From Gemmatales bacterium (GTDB lineage Bacteria; Planctomycetota; Planctomycetia; Gemmatales; Gemmataceae): a DNA stretch of 64,000 nt. Location: the NCBI GenBank assembly GCA_026004675.1, contig BPJP01000002.1:434001-498000 (forward strand), written 5' to 3'. The notes under the pieces are model-generated. The model was not told where the DNA came from and did no database searches. It saw only the letters and a list, made by a program, of their open reading frames with translations. Below are positions 1-8,571 of this stretch, one piece after another (position 1 is the stretch's first letter; the number at the start of each line of letters is the position of its first letter). The translations under genes and the position numbers were made by a program.

Positions 1-215
1 TTATATCTCTTCAGAGCGGCCTGGATTTCACTCTTGCCCAATCCGGTGGCAGCAGCGATTTCGTCCAGGTTGTAGCGATGGTACCAGACCATGTTTTGCA
101 GCCAGTAACGCAGCTCGGCATCGCTTTTTGGCTTGCGTGCATCGGTCGGTTCATCAGCGCTGCCAAAAACCGGAGCCGACGGGATCAACAGACAAACCAT
201 GAGCAGGCAGCGCAT
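1..215 (-). CDS. N-terminus of an exported protein of unknown function (partial)
   Basis: An open minus-strand frame begins with ATG at 215 and runs off the left edge, giving 71 visible residues. The first 20 or so residues (MRCLLMVCLLIPSAPVFGSA) look like a Sec signal peptide. The remainder contains a short helical stretch, roughly residues 33-71, with a helix-turn-helix flavour (NLDEIAAATGLGKSEIQAAL), the kind of small domain seen at the front of planctomycete exported enzymes. There is no stop inside the window, so the catalytic part, if any, lies outside. A shifted frame with a stop at 1-3 and an ATG at 226-228 was considered but gives no signal peptide. The frame is well supported; the function is not. 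Confidence 0.55.
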   Translation of the reverse strand, partial: MRCLLMVCLLIPSAPVFGSADEPTDARKPKSDAELRYWLQNMVWYHRYNLDEIAAATGLGKSEIQAALKRY

Positions 216-273
216 GTTCCACTTCCATTTTCTCGCTGCATCAGGGGCGGGATGGTCTTTTTTGCATCCGGTT

Positions 274-459
274 TTACGGTTCGGGTATTCCCAAGTCACG
301 ACAAATCTTGCGCGCCAGATGGACGTTGATCTCCCGGTGACGCGGCACGGCCGATGTTCGATTGTTGGCCGGATTAACGTAAACGCTGTGTTTGCCCCGA
401 TCTCGGAGCAGGTAACAGCCATGCGATTCAAGGTGCCGGATCAGTTCATGCCTTTTCAC
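274..459 (-). CDS. hicA: HicA-family mRNA interferase toxin
   Basis: A 61-residue protein that fits the HicA toxin family: small, basic, with a double-stranded-RNA-binding-like fold and one catalytic histidine. The family pattern is visible as MKRHELIRHLESHGC, then RDRGKHSVYVNP with the expected histidine, then a C-terminal helix ending in DLGIPEP. HicA toxins cleave mRNA and are neutralised by HicB. The gene overlaps the upstream hicB by 4 bases, so the two are translationally coupled with the antitoxin first. The assignment rests on motif recognition and on the partner gene; activity is inferred. Confidence 0.85.
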   Translation of the reverse strand: MKRHELIRHLESHGCYLLRDRGKHSVYVNPANNRTSAVPRHREINVHLARKICRDLGIPEP

Positions 460-674
460 TGATCCACCAGAACAAACGGTTCTTTGGTGACCTGTTGCCC
501 CGCCAGCGATTTCTCGGCCAATTCGCGATTCGCTTCCAGAACCAACGTCACCGCTTCTTGGAGGTTTTCCCGAGCTTCCTCCAGCGTGGCCCCCTGGGTA
601 TTCGCCCCAGGCAATTCCTCAACGAAAGCGATGTACCCTTCAGGCACCTTTATGTACACAGCGGTCAACTGCAT
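456..674 (-). CDS. hicB: HicB-family antitoxin
   Basis: A 72-residue short HicB-type protein. Its N-terminal part (YIKVPEGYIAFVEELPGANT followed by GATLEEARENLQEAV) is the partial RNase-H-like fold typical of HicB antitoxins. No DNA-binding ribbon-helix-helix or HTH tail is present, so it belongs to the short UPF0150-like form and may rely on another factor for autoregulation. A GGAGG ribosome binding site lies just upstream of the ATG at 674. It precedes and overlaps hicA by 4 bases, an arrangement that ensures antitoxin is made first. Confidence 0.83.
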   Translation of the reverse strand: MQLTAVYIKVPEGYIAFVEELPGANTQGATLEEARENLQEAVTLVLEANRELAEKSLAGQQVTKEPFVLVDQ

Positions 675-692
675 GGTAAACCTCCAACCTCC

Positions 693-1241
693 TTATTTCT
701 CGATCCCGAAATCCCGGATCGTGAAGATCGGGCGATAATCATATCGGCTGGCCAGTTTGTCGCGTGCCCCTTCGAGCCTATCGACAATGCAGATCACGGT
801 TGCGACTTTCGCACCCAGCTGTTCGACGGCCTCGATGGCTTGCTCGACCGAACCGCCGGTCGTCAACACGTCATCGACCATCGCCACCCGAAAGCCGGCT
901 TCGATGGCACCTTCAACCCTCTCCCGGCTGCCGTGGCTTTTCGCCTGTTTGCGAACGTAGAACCCTTCGATGCGTTTGCCCTGTTCATGGTAGCGCATGA
1001 CGGCGGCGGTCGCCATGGGAATGGCGCCCACTTCCAGCCCGCCGATCGCCTGAATATCCATGTCTTTGGTCATGTCGTAGAGGATATCGCCAAGCAGCCA
1101 GGCGGCTTCGCTGGAGAAGATCGCCTTTTTGCTGTTGATGTAGTAGGTGCTTTCCTTGCCGGAAGCGAGCGTGAATCGACCGAAGAAGACAGCTCGGGCT
1201 TTGAATATCTCCAGCAGGCGGTCGCGGGAAGCACTCATCAT
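693..1241 (-). CDS. pyrE: Orotate phosphoribosyltransferase
   Basis: Joins orotate and PRPP to form orotidine 5'-monophosphate, the fifth step of de novo UMP synthesis. The 182-residue length is typical. The PRPP-binding loop is plain at residues 119-131 (VAMVDDVLTTGGS), and the flexible catalytic loop with conserved lysines is at about 94-104 (FYVRKQAKSHG). The start with tandem Met codons at 1241/1238 gives the expected N-terminus (RDRLLEIFKARAVFFGRFTLASG, shortened here). It stands alone, divergent from trpD; pyrF, the next enzyme in the pathway, is about 28 kb away in this window. Confidence 0.95.
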   Translation of the reverse strand: MMSASRDRLLEIFKARAVFFGRFTLASGKESTYYINSKKAIFSSEAAWLLGDILYDMTKDMDIQAIGGLEVGAIPMATAAVMRYHEQGKRIEGFYVRKQAKSHGSRERVEGAIEAGFRVAMVDDVLTTGGSVEQAIEAVEQLGAKVATVICIVDRLEGARDKLASRYDYRPIFTIRDFGIEK

Positions 1242-1273
1242 GCAATCCTTGTTTGAATGAACCGGATGGCCAT

Positions 1274-1301
1274 TTGGCGTTGTCCGACGTTGATTTTATA
1301 T
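1274..1301 (+). promoter_or_regulatory. Possible sigma-70-type promoter for trpD
   Basis: In the divergent pyrE-trpD gap, TTGGCG (1274-1279) and TTATAT (1296-1301) are separated by 16 bases, a plausible -35/-10 pair reading toward trpD. It is a by-eye match only; planctomycete promoters are poorly conserved. Confidence 0.25.
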
Positions 1302-1395
1302 GACCCCAGCACCGGCTGCAGTTATAAATAAGTTTTGCGCTACGAAACGATTCGGCAAACATCGATCGCGGTCGGCGATGGAAAACGGTACACCA

Positions 1396-2412
1396 ATGGC
1401 CAATCCCCTAAACGATGCACTGCGTCAGCTCGTCGAAAAACGCGACCTCAGCGAAGAGCAAATGCGCCGTGCCATGGAACCGATCATTCGAGGCGACGCC
1501 GACGAGGCAGTAACGGCGGCGTTTCTGGCCGCGTTACGCATGAAAGGGGAAACGCCGACCGAAGTGGCGGCAGCAGCCTCCTTGCTCCGGGAACATATGA
1601 TCCGTTTGCCGACGCCTGATGATGAGACGCTCGACACGTGCGGCACAGGCGGCGACGGGGCCGAGACATTCAACATCAGCACGGCCACCGCGTTCGTGGT
1701 CGCCGGCGCCGGCATTCCGGTCGTCAAGAACGGCAATCGCGCTGTCTCCAGCCGAAGCGGCAGTGCCGATGTCCTCTCCGAACTCGGCGTGTCAATCGAC
1801 GGCGGACCGGATCATGCCCGTCGCTGCCTGGAAGCCTGCAATCTGGCATTTTGCTTTGCACCGGCTTATCACCCGGCCTTGAAACACGTCGCTGCCTTGC
1901 GCCGCAAACTTGGCTTCCGCACGATCTTCAACTGCCTTGGCCCGCTGGTCAACCCTGCCTGTTGTCCGTATCAGTTGCTTGGCGTCGGCCGGCGCGAATG
2001 GCTCGATTTGATGGCCGGCGCTTTGGCGACCTTTGGCGTTCGCCATGCCTTGCTCGTCCACGGCAGCGACGGCCTCGACGAAATCAGCTTGTCAGCACCA
2101 ACCTTTGTGCGCGAGGTTCGCGGCAACGACATCCGCAGTTTGCAATGGACCCCCGAATCCTTTGGCTTGCGCCCTTGTTCGCTGGCCGACTTGCACGTCG
2201 ACGGTCCCCAAGAAAGTGCAGCCATGATCCGCCGCGTCTTGAATGGCGATGACTGTCCTGCGACGGAGATCGTCAAAGCCAACGCGGCAGCAGCGATCCT
2301 CGCGGCCGGGCGCGCTGACAACCTGCGCCAAGGTGTCGAGCTTGCCCGCAAGTCGATTGAAAGCGGCGCCGCCCGCAAAACCCTTGAGACATTGACGCGC
2401 ATCTCTTCATAA
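1396..2412 (+). CDS. trpD: Anthranilate phosphoribosyltransferase
   Basis: Transfers the phosphoribosyl group of PRPP to anthranilate, the second committed step of tryptophan synthesis. From the chosen start (MANPLNDALRQ) the protein has 338 residues, the usual size. Family hallmarks are visible: the diphosphate-binding GTGGDG at about 83-88 followed by TFNIST, and the KNGNRAVSSRSGSADVL segment near 111-127. An in-frame ATG at 1378 would add six residues, and the frame stays open back to 1300, but the family normally begins near the chosen Met. There is no trp operon partner beside it; the gene is monocistronic or pairs loosely with the MscS gene 69 bases downstream. Confidence 0.94.
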   Translation: MANPLNDALRQLVEKRDLSEEQMRRAMEPIIRGDADEAVTAAFLAALRMKGETPTEVAAAASLLREHMIRLPTPDDETLDTCGTGGDGAETFNISTATAFVVAGAGIPVVKNGNRAVSSRSGSADVLSELGVSIDGGPDHARRCLEACNLAFCFAPAYHPALKHVAALRRKLGFRTIFNCLGPLVNPACCPYQLLGVGRREWLDLMAGALATFGVRHALLVHGSDGLDEISLSAPTFVREVRGNDIRSLQWTPESFGLRPCSLADLHVDGPQESAAMIRRVLNGDDCPATEIVKANAAAAILAAGRADNLRQGVELARKSIESGAARKTLETLTRISS

Positions 2413-2481
2413 AAAACATAGCAAACCCATTCGTCGTGCACCGTTCGTTGGGATCGCCAACGTTCCGAAGGGGAGGTTGTC

Positions 2482-3621
2482 ATGTTCTGTCCGCCGCGAA
2501 TCGTTGTTCCGTTTGCCCAGATGCACCTCTTGGAAAGCAAACTGCCAGGGTGGATGTCGGCTGAAATCATCGGCATGTCTGTTGTGCAGTGGGTCGCATT
2601 GATCGCTTTGGGCGTTATCAGCTACGTTCTCGGTGCCGTGTTGCAGTCGATCGTTTTGCAGGTGACCGGTGCCGTCGCCAGGAGGACTCAAACCGAATGG
2701 GATGAAAAATTCCTCGAATTGCTGCCCGGACCGACACGGTATTTTCTGTCCCTGATCGTGTTTCGGATCGGTCTGCCCTTGTTGGAACTTTCGGACGAAG
2801 CCGCCGACTCCGTTTCGCTGATCATCAGCTCGCTTTTGATCATCATCCTGACATGGTTCGCTTCCCGGTTTCTCACCCTGGCGTCGCAGTTCATCGAAGA
2901 CTACCTGACGCGGCAAACAGACGATCCCAACCGCATTCGCTCGATCAAGACGCAAATATCGATACCGCGAGGCATCCTCCGTTTTCTCGTCATTTTGCTG
3001 GGCATATCGCTCGTCTTTATGCAGTTCGAAGTCGTCCGCGACATCGGTGTCAGCTTGATCGCTTCAGCGGGTTTGGCCGGCTTGATCGTCGGGTTGGCGG
3101 CCCAGAAAACGATCGCCAATATCCTGGCCGGCATCCAGCTCGCCATCTTTCAACCGGTCAAGATCGGCGACGTCGTCATCATCGAAAACGAATGGGGCTG
3201 GATCGAGGAGATCACCTTGACCTACATCGTGGTAAAGGTCTGGGATCTGCGCCGCCTGGTTTTGCCGGTCAGCTATGTTCTCGACCGCCCCTTCCAGAAC
3301 TGGACGATTCATTCGACCGAACTGCTCGGTACGGTTTTTCTTTACACCGATTACACCGTCTCAGTGGATGAAATCCGGGCCGAGCTTAAACGCGTTCTCG
3401 AGGAGACGGACCTTTGGGACGGCAAGGCACAAGGGGTCATCGTCAACAACTTGACCGAGCGTACCGTCGAGATTCGCGCCTTGGTCAGTGCTGCGGATAG
3501 CGGCAAACTTTGGGATTTGCGCTGCCTGGTTCGCGAGAAACTGCTGGCCTGGTTGCAAGCGAAGGGCAAAGACCACTACCCGTTGCACCGCGTGGAAATG
3601 CATCCATTGCCGCAGGTGTAG
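2482..3621 (+). CDS. MscS-family mechanosensitive ion channel
   Basis: A small-conductance mechanosensitive channel protein of 379 residues, which would open under membrane tension to release solutes on osmotic downshock. Hydrophobic segments lie near residues 34-58, 92-118, 155-178 and 190-220. The pore-lining helix and following beta domain are recognisable from SAGLAGLIVGLAAQKTIANI and FQPVKIGDVVII. The soluble cytoplasmic domain with WTIHSTE and a C-terminal alpha/beta part follows. An AGGGGAGG ribosome binding site lies just upstream of the ATG. Its TAG stop abuts the stop of the convergent propeller-cytochrome gene with no spacer. It is of the YnaI/YbdG-like size class rather than a minimal MscS. 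Confidence 0.9.
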   Translation: MFCPPRIVVPFAQMHLLESKLPGWMSAEIIGMSVVQWVALIALGVISYVLGAVLQSIVLQVTGAVARRTQTEWDEKFLELLPGPTRYFLSLIVFRIGLPLLELSDEAADSVSLIISSLLIIILTWFASRFLTLASQFIEDYLTRQTDDPNRIRSIKTQISIPRGILRFLVILLGISLVFMQFEVVRDIGVSLIASAGLAGLIVGLAAQKTIANILAGIQLAIFQPVKIGDVVIIENEWGWIEEITLTYIVVKVWDLRRLVLPVSYVLDRPFQNWTIHSTELLGTVFLYTDYTVSVDEIRAELKRVLEETDLWDGKAQGVIVNNLTERTVEIRALVSAADSGKLWDLRCLVREKLLAWLQAKGKDHYPLHRVEMHPLPQV

Positions 3622-6600
3622 CTACTTCAAGGAAGCCAAAAAGGCGACCAGGTCTGCCAGCTCCTGGGCCGTCATGTCCCGATGGAGCAACTCCGGCATG
3701 ATCGACGCCCGCAATGGCGAGATGCGTTCGACGTTGTCCATGGCGATACGAACTTCCCTGGCTTGAGCGTCGCGGAGCACGACTTCCGTCGCGGATTTTT
3801 TCGCGAGCACACCACTCAACACGCGGCCATCTTTGGTTTCAACGAGATAAGTGATGAATTCCGGCTCGATGACTTTAGAGGGTTCGATGATGTTCTCCAG
3901 AATCTGTCGGGGGCTGTATTTCTTGCCGATGTGAGATAGATCGGGGCCAACTACTCCGCCGACATTCTGGATACGGTGGCAGTTTTTGCATTGCATCGTC
4001 TTGGCTTCGAAGAACAGCTTTTTCCCGGCGTCCGCATTTCCTCTGAGCCGGAGAATGTCGTCGAGCTTGACGACCGCTCCCAACAGCTGGCGGCGTTCGT
4101 TTGGCGGCAGGAATCGCTCGAACAGATCGCGTATCTGGGGAGGCGTGTTTCGGTTCGCGCGCTCGATGATTCTTTTCCTGGTGGATTCGGCGACACTTTT
4201 GTCGGCGACAGCTTCCATCAACATCAAGGCGCCGCTGGTCGTCGCCAGCAGACGATCGATGCCATCGTCGACCTGTTTCGGAGAGAGACGGTTTGATTTC
4301 AAGCCATCGACGAGTCGGCGCTGCTCGGTACGGATTCTCCGCACGGCGGACGCATCCCCATTTGTTTCTGGCATGGAAGCAATCCAGTCGCGCAACAAGC
4401 GGATGCCATGCTCATCGACGATGCGCGAACCGAGGTAAGGCATGCGGCCGGCACCTAGCTTTGCTGTGCGGTAGTAAAGCACTGATCGATAGGGGTCGCC
4501 GGGGGCGATGACGGCGGCACGGTGGATGCCGAACGTGCCCTGAGCCGGCCGGACGTCGATCATGTTGCTGTCTTTCAATTCGACTTGCCAGCGCAAAAGG
4601 ATGGTGGCGTTGCCGCCGCCGCCGAAGCGATGGCAGTGGGCGCAGTTGACATGCAAATACGATCGTGCCCGCGCCTCCAAAGGCTGGGTCTCGTCATAAG
4701 GGTTGACAAATTTGGGCAGGGATTGGGGGTCCAGATCGACTTTCGTCTGTTTCGTTTTCGGGTCGGGCAGGCTGACCAGGTCGATGTGTTGCAGGGTTCG
4801 CAGCTGTTCGTCCCGAATCCCGCCATAATCATGGACTTTGTTTAGTTGAGGCACGGTGAAAGCCAGGCGGTAGCCGGCCCAGGGATTATGGCAGGAATAG
4901 CACTCCGTCCGGCTGGCGATACGCCAGGTGCGTTTGTATTTGCCTCCGGGCACATCCGGATCGACCACATCGAATTCAAGCGTCATACCATTGGCAGGAA
5001 CGAGGTCGGCATCGGTTTGGTCCTCGTTCCAGACATAGGAATAGCCGAACCATTCGCCGCTGTTGCCCCGCCATGTGCCTCCGTGGAAATGGAGGATTTG
5101 CGTTTCGATTCGACGGCGTGTTTCCGGCTTGCCTCGCTCCAGCTCCAGCGAAAGCGTTTTCACCAGCACGGTGTCTTTTGGAAACGTGCCCCAATCGGTT
5201 GGCACGCGACCTTTCGGCTGATTGAGCACGATGGTTCCGGCGTTCGGCACGGCGACCCAGCGCTCCGCCAGGGCATGGTCCGACCACTGTTCGACGTTGA
5301 CCGAAAACGGCACAACGCCCGGCGCCGGCTTGTGCTTTTGAACCGAACTGAACAGTCCCGTTTCGCTAAGTTTGCGGGGAAACTGCTTCGGATCGAATTC
5401 GACTCGATTAGGAACAAGTTCATGGATGGTGCCGGCGTTGTAGTCGAGCAAAGCGAGTTCGCCGTCGGGTGCTTCATAGAAAACGATGATCGCCAGGGAG
5501 GTATCGGCCAATTCCTTTACAGTGACGTTGTTTTTTTCGTCGTAGCGAAGTGCCCAGACTTTGCCGGTGACGTAGTCGCCGTAGATGTAGGCGCCGCGAA
5601 GTTCTTTGAGTTTTTCGCCATGATAGACGAAGCCACCCGTGATCGAAGCCGCATCGGCGCGGGGATGAGCGAAAACGGGGGGCAGGATTTTGGTCGGACC
5701 TGGCCTGGCTTCGGGCCGGCAAACTTGCGGGCCTTCCATAATGCTCCAGCCATAGTTGCCGCCGCGTTCGATTCGATAGACCATCTCCCAAAGCTGCCAG
5801 CCGACGTCGCCGACCCACAAGTCGCCCGACTTGCGGTCGAAGCTCATCCGCCAGGGGTTGCGCAGGCCGTATGCCCACACCTCGGGCCGCGCGCCCTTTG
5901 TTTCGACGAAAGGGTTGTCTTTCGGCACGGCGTAATTCTTGCCGTTCTCCTTTCGGTCGACGTCGATGCGCAGAATCGAGCCGAGCAAATCGCTGATGTC
6001 CTGCCCGGTATCGAGGCCGTCGGGCGGAGAAGGCGCCGTGCCGTCGCCCGTCGAAATGTACAGATAACCGTCCGGGCCGAACTTGAGCGATCCGCCATTG
6101 TGGCCGCCTGAAAGCCAATCGAGAAGAAGCGTTTCCGATTTGGGATCGATGCGCGGCGGATCGGTGTTGGTGACGCGAAACCGGCAAACACGCGTCCCTT
6201 TCGGGTCGCCCGGCTTGCGAATGTAACAAACGTAGCAAAAGCGGTTTTCCGCGAATTTCGGATGAAACGCCAGGCCGTAGACGGCGGTCAATCCTGGAAC
6301 ATCCTTGGGGCCATCGAAGAAAAGCGAACGATCGCCGCTCGTGCGTTCCGTGGGGATGGTGTAGATTTTTCCGAGCCTTTCGACGACGCAGATTCGGTTC
6401 GTACCGGGGAGATGAACCATCTCCACAGGTTGTTGGAATGCTTGTTTGGGAAAGATTCGCTGCACGCGATAGGGTGGCGGCGGTTCGGGCGAACCGGTAA
6501 TACGCGACGTTCGCCAGGGAATGCGTTTCAGAATGCCATAGGGACGAGTGGTTTCGTCCGTTTCCTCCGTCGCTAGACAGGCGAATGCCAGCACGACACC

Positions 6601-6630
6601 GGAGACGAAGAGAGCAAGAGCGTTTCGCAT
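3622..6630 (-). CDS. Exported glucose/sorbosone-dehydrogenase-type propeller fused to multihaem cytochrome c
   Basis: An exported 1002-residue protein. A signal peptide (MRNALALFVSGVVLAFACLA) leads into a PQQ-dependent sugar dehydrogenase-type beta-propeller over roughly residues 45-410, with motifs such as LPGTNRICVVERLGKIYTI, GGHNGGSLKFGPDGYLYIS and YGLRNPWRMSFD. The C-terminal half carries three haem-binding CxxCH motifs: CYSCH at about 577, CAHCH at 663 and CKNCH at 881. The last sits in a planctomycete-type cytochrome c module ending in an ELADLVAFLASLK helix. The architecture suggests periplasmic oxidation with electrons passed directly to attached haems; the substrate is unknown. The open frame extends to 6696, but the signal peptide favours 6630 (6639 is also possible). 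It abuts mscS tail-to-tail and follows the PQQ propeller gene in the same direction. Confidence 0.85.
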   Translation of the reverse strand: MRNALALFVSGVVLAFACLATEETDETTRPYGILKRIPWRTSRITGSPEPPPPYRVQRIFPKQAFQQPVEMVHLPGTNRICVVERLGKIYTIPTERTSGDRSLFFDGPKDVPGLTAVYGLAFHPKFAENRFCYVCYIRKPGDPKGTRVCRFRVTNTDPPRIDPKSETLLLDWLSGGHNGGSLKFGPDGYLYISTGDGTAPSPPDGLDTGQDISDLLGSILRIDVDRKENGKNYAVPKDNPFVETKGARPEVWAYGLRNPWRMSFDRKSGDLWVGDVGWQLWEMVYRIERGGNYGWSIMEGPQVCRPEARPGPTKILPPVFAHPRADAASITGGFVYHGEKLKELRGAYIYGDYVTGKVWALRYDEKNNVTVKELADTSLAIIVFYEAPDGELALLDYNAGTIHELVPNRVEFDPKQFPRKLSETGLFSSVQKHKPAPGVVPFSVNVEQWSDHALAERWVAVPNAGTIVLNQPKGRVPTDWGTFPKDTVLVKTLSLELERGKPETRRRIETQILHFHGGTWRGNSGEWFGYSYVWNEDQTDADLVPANGMTLEFDVVDPDVPGGKYKRTWRIASRTECYSCHNPWAGYRLAFTVPQLNKVHDYGGIRDEQLRTLQHIDLVSLPDPKTKQTKVDLDPQSLPKFVNPYDETQPLEARARSYLHVNCAHCHRFGGGGNATILLRWQVELKDSNMIDVRPAQGTFGIHRAAVIAPGDPYRSVLYYRTAKLGAGRMPYLGSRIVDEHGIRLLRDWIASMPETNGDASAVRRIRTEQRRLVDGLKSNRLSPKQVDDGIDRLLATTSGALMLMEAVADKSVAESTRKRIIERANRNTPPQIRDLFERFLPPNERRQLLGAVVKLDDILRLRGNADAGKKLFFEAKTMQCKNCHRIQNVGGVVGPDLSHIGKKYSPRQILENIIEPSKVIEPEFITYLVETKDGRVLSGVLAKKSATEVVLRDAQAREVRIAMDNVERISPLRASIMPELLHRDMTAQELADLVAFLASLK

Positions 6631-6723
6631 GCGCAACATCGGACCCATACCCATGTCAGTCGGCGGCGAACAGGCGACGGGGCAAGGAAACAGCACTGTC
6701 CCCCCGGCAGTGGTCGTCGTTCG

Positions 6724-7947
6724 CTAGTCGATGCAATAGAGATAATGCAGCGTGCGGATAAACATTTTCCCGTCAGAGATCGCCGGTGAAGCGAACGTCT
6801 TGTCTTCGAGATCGTTGCGGGCCAAAACCTCGAATTTGGCACTGGCTTTAAGGACCCACATACGGCCGTCATCGTCGGGAAAATAAAGCCTCCCTTCCGC
6901 CGAGACAGGCGAGGCGCTGTGGTGCCTGCCGAGTCGTTCTTTCCAATGCAACTTTCCGGTCTTCGCCTCCCAGCAACTGGCGACACCGTTATCGTTGACC
7001 ATGAAAAAGTATTTGTCATGGGCGATCGGTGACGGGACGTAGGCCATGGCGTCGGTCCGATGCCAGAGGACATGAGTCTTGGTGACATTGCCAAGCCCAT
7101 CCGGTCGGATTCCCATGATATGGTATTCGGGAAAGCCGGCCGTCATGAAAAGGACATCGTTCAGGAAAACCAGGCTGGCGACGAATTGTTCGGTGGGACC
7201 GTCGATGATCCACCACTGTTTGCCGTTGTCTGGATTGTAGCTGGCGATGCATTTGCTGCCCGACAGCACTAGTTGCTTGCGGCCGGCGGCGTCAATGATG
7301 ATCGGCGTGCAGTACGAGCGCGTCCGGTTCGGTCGATCAGCGCGCCACACTTCTTTGCCGGTCGCTTTGTCGAGAGCGACGATGTAGGCTTCGGCATCCT
7401 GGTCGCCGTTGATGATAACGAGATTCTTGTAAAGGATCGGTGAGCTGCAAAAGCCGTGCTTCGAAAAAAACTTGCCCGGCGATTTTTTCCAGATCAGCTT
7501 GCCGTCAAAATCGTAGCAGGCCACGACCATATCGGGGTAATCGAGAAAAGTCACGAAGACATACTTTCCATCCGTTGCGGGCGTCGAGCTGGCGTAGCTG
7601 TTGAGACGGTGTTTGCGTTCGAGAGGGCTGACCAGCACGACCTTCTGCCAGAGGATTTTGCCACTTCCTTTGTCGAGGCAGAGCAGGACGCGCGGCTTGG
7701 TTTCATCTTTTGCGTCTTCCAGACATGCGGTCAGAAAGATGCGATCCTCCCAGACGATCGGCGACGAATAACCTCGACCAGGAATCGCCGTCCTCCAGAC
7801 GACGTTTTTCGTGGTGTTCCAATGCAGTGGGATGCCTTGTTCGAGTGAGGTGCCGTCGAGGCGAGGACCTCGCCACGCCGGCCAGTTTTCCGCCAGACCG
7901 AAAGCAGGAATCGTGACGACCAACAACAAGGCAGGCAAAAATCGCAT
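6724..7947 (-). CDS. Exported PQQ-like beta-propeller protein
   Basis: A 407-residue exported protein with signal peptide MRFLPALLLVVTIPAFGLA, followed by repeated propeller blades of the PQQ-like (pyrrolo-quinoline quinone type) class: NWPAWRGPRLDGTS at the front, then blades marked by LDKGSGKILWQ, LDKATGKEVWR and WEAKTGKLHWKERLG. No catalytic quinoprotein ligand set is obvious, so it may be a scaffold or binding protein rather than an enzyme. Two ATG codons lie at 7953 and 7947; the GGAG at the expected distance favours 7947. It is a paralogue of the gene at 24633-25862 (shared RGP, W-x-T/K-x-IPG-x-G-x-SSP pattern) and probably co-transcribed with the downstream propeller-cytochrome gene, 93 bases away. 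Confidence 0.82.
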   Translation of the reverse strand: MRFLPALLLVVTIPAFGLAENWPAWRGPRLDGTSLEQGIPLHWNTTKNVVWRTAIPGRGYSSPIVWEDRIFLTACLEDAKDETKPRVLLCLDKGSGKILWQKVVLVSPLERKHRLNSYASSTPATDGKYVFVTFLDYPDMVVACYDFDGKLIWKKSPGKFFSKHGFCSSPILYKNLVIINGDQDAEAYIVALDKATGKEVWRADRPNRTRSYCTPIIIDAAGRKQLVLSGSKCIASYNPDNGKQWWIIDGPTEQFVASLVFLNDVLFMTAGFPEYHIMGIRPDGLGNVTKTHVLWHRTDAMAYVPSPIAHDKYFFMVNDNGVASCWEAKTGKLHWKERLGRHHSASPVSAEGRLYFPDDDGRMWVLKASAKFEVLARNDLEDKTFASPAISDGKMFIRTLHYLYCID

Positions 7948-8220
7948 GGTCATGCTCCGTGGTTGGAAGACAAACCGAGGCAGGAATTACTTTTCAAGAT
8001 ACCGAATCTTATTCAGGTTGGACACAAGAAATCGGTGGAGTGGCACCACTTCCGGACCCTTTATTTGCTGATGGAAACGGCTTCTCGTATCGGAGCCGCG
8101 GCGGCTGGTGCCAGCGGATATGACGATAGCATTTGAGATTATGCCATTCGCTTTTGACGCATGGATTCGACCAAGGCGTAACCACGAGGGCGCGGAAGGG
8201 CTTGCCGAGGTGATAGTTGC

Positions 8221-8264
8221 CTATTTTGTGCAGCTTATCTCCACCGTCAACTGACGGTGTTTTC
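8221..8264 (-). repeat. Copy A of a 44-bp dispersed repeat element
   Basis: Read on the minus strand, this 44-base segment aligns without gaps to 32827-32870 on the plus strand, with 37 of 44 positions identical and all seven differences transitions. It contains the core CACCGTCAGTTGACGGTGG and the tail CAAAATAG. Confidence 0.75.
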
Positions 8265-8351
8265 AGCGGTGGAAACGTGAGCAAGACATGTGGGACTCGC
8301 GGCGGTGGACGCGAGAGGGGCCTGGCAGTAGCGGTTAGCGCCGCCTAATCC

Positions 8352-8369
8352 ACCGTCAACAAACGGTAA
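8352..8369 (+). repeat. 18-mer repeat identical to 32940-32957
   Basis: ACCGTCAACAAACGGTAA occurs here and, identically, at 32940-32957. It is an imperfect inverted repeat (ACCGT...ACGGT) and on the opposite strand differs by one base from the tandem-array core ACCGTTAGTTGACGGT. Confidence 0.7.
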
Positions 8370-8571
8370 GTCGGGGCAGCGTGGCCTGTCGCATCGTGTG
8401 ATGTTGAGAAAGAGCGGTTGCCGTCAGCAAACGGGCTTCGCGGTCTGGGGTTCGCCAGAATGGTCTGGCCTTTCTTTCGTGAAACCGACACAATAACGGT
8501 AATAGAATTGGCGTCCCTTCACGCCGGTCAAAAAGTCATTTTCTTTTGCTGTGTTTCCGAAGGAGTAATCC

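Larger units (their letters stand above)
7948..8571. other. Gene-free region with dispersed inverted-repeat cores
   Basis: About 620 bases between divergent genes, with no convincing coding sequence. The only structure seen is a set of ACCGT-N6-ACGGT-like repeat cores at 8243-8258, 8352-8367 and a degenerate one at 8420-8435. The first is embedded in a longer element shared with 32.8 kb. Promoters for both flanking genes must lie here but none stood out. Confidence 0.6.

Noticed and set aside
4846..6111. 421-codon plus-strand frame inside the propeller-cytochrome gene
   Set aside because: Antisense to a strongly supported protein with three haem motifs; no family resemblance.
8009..8284. 91-codon minus-strand frame in the 8 kb gap
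   Set aside because: It is mostly made of the dispersed repeat element, and the similar peptide from 32.8 kb reflects DNA repeat identity rather than protein conservation.
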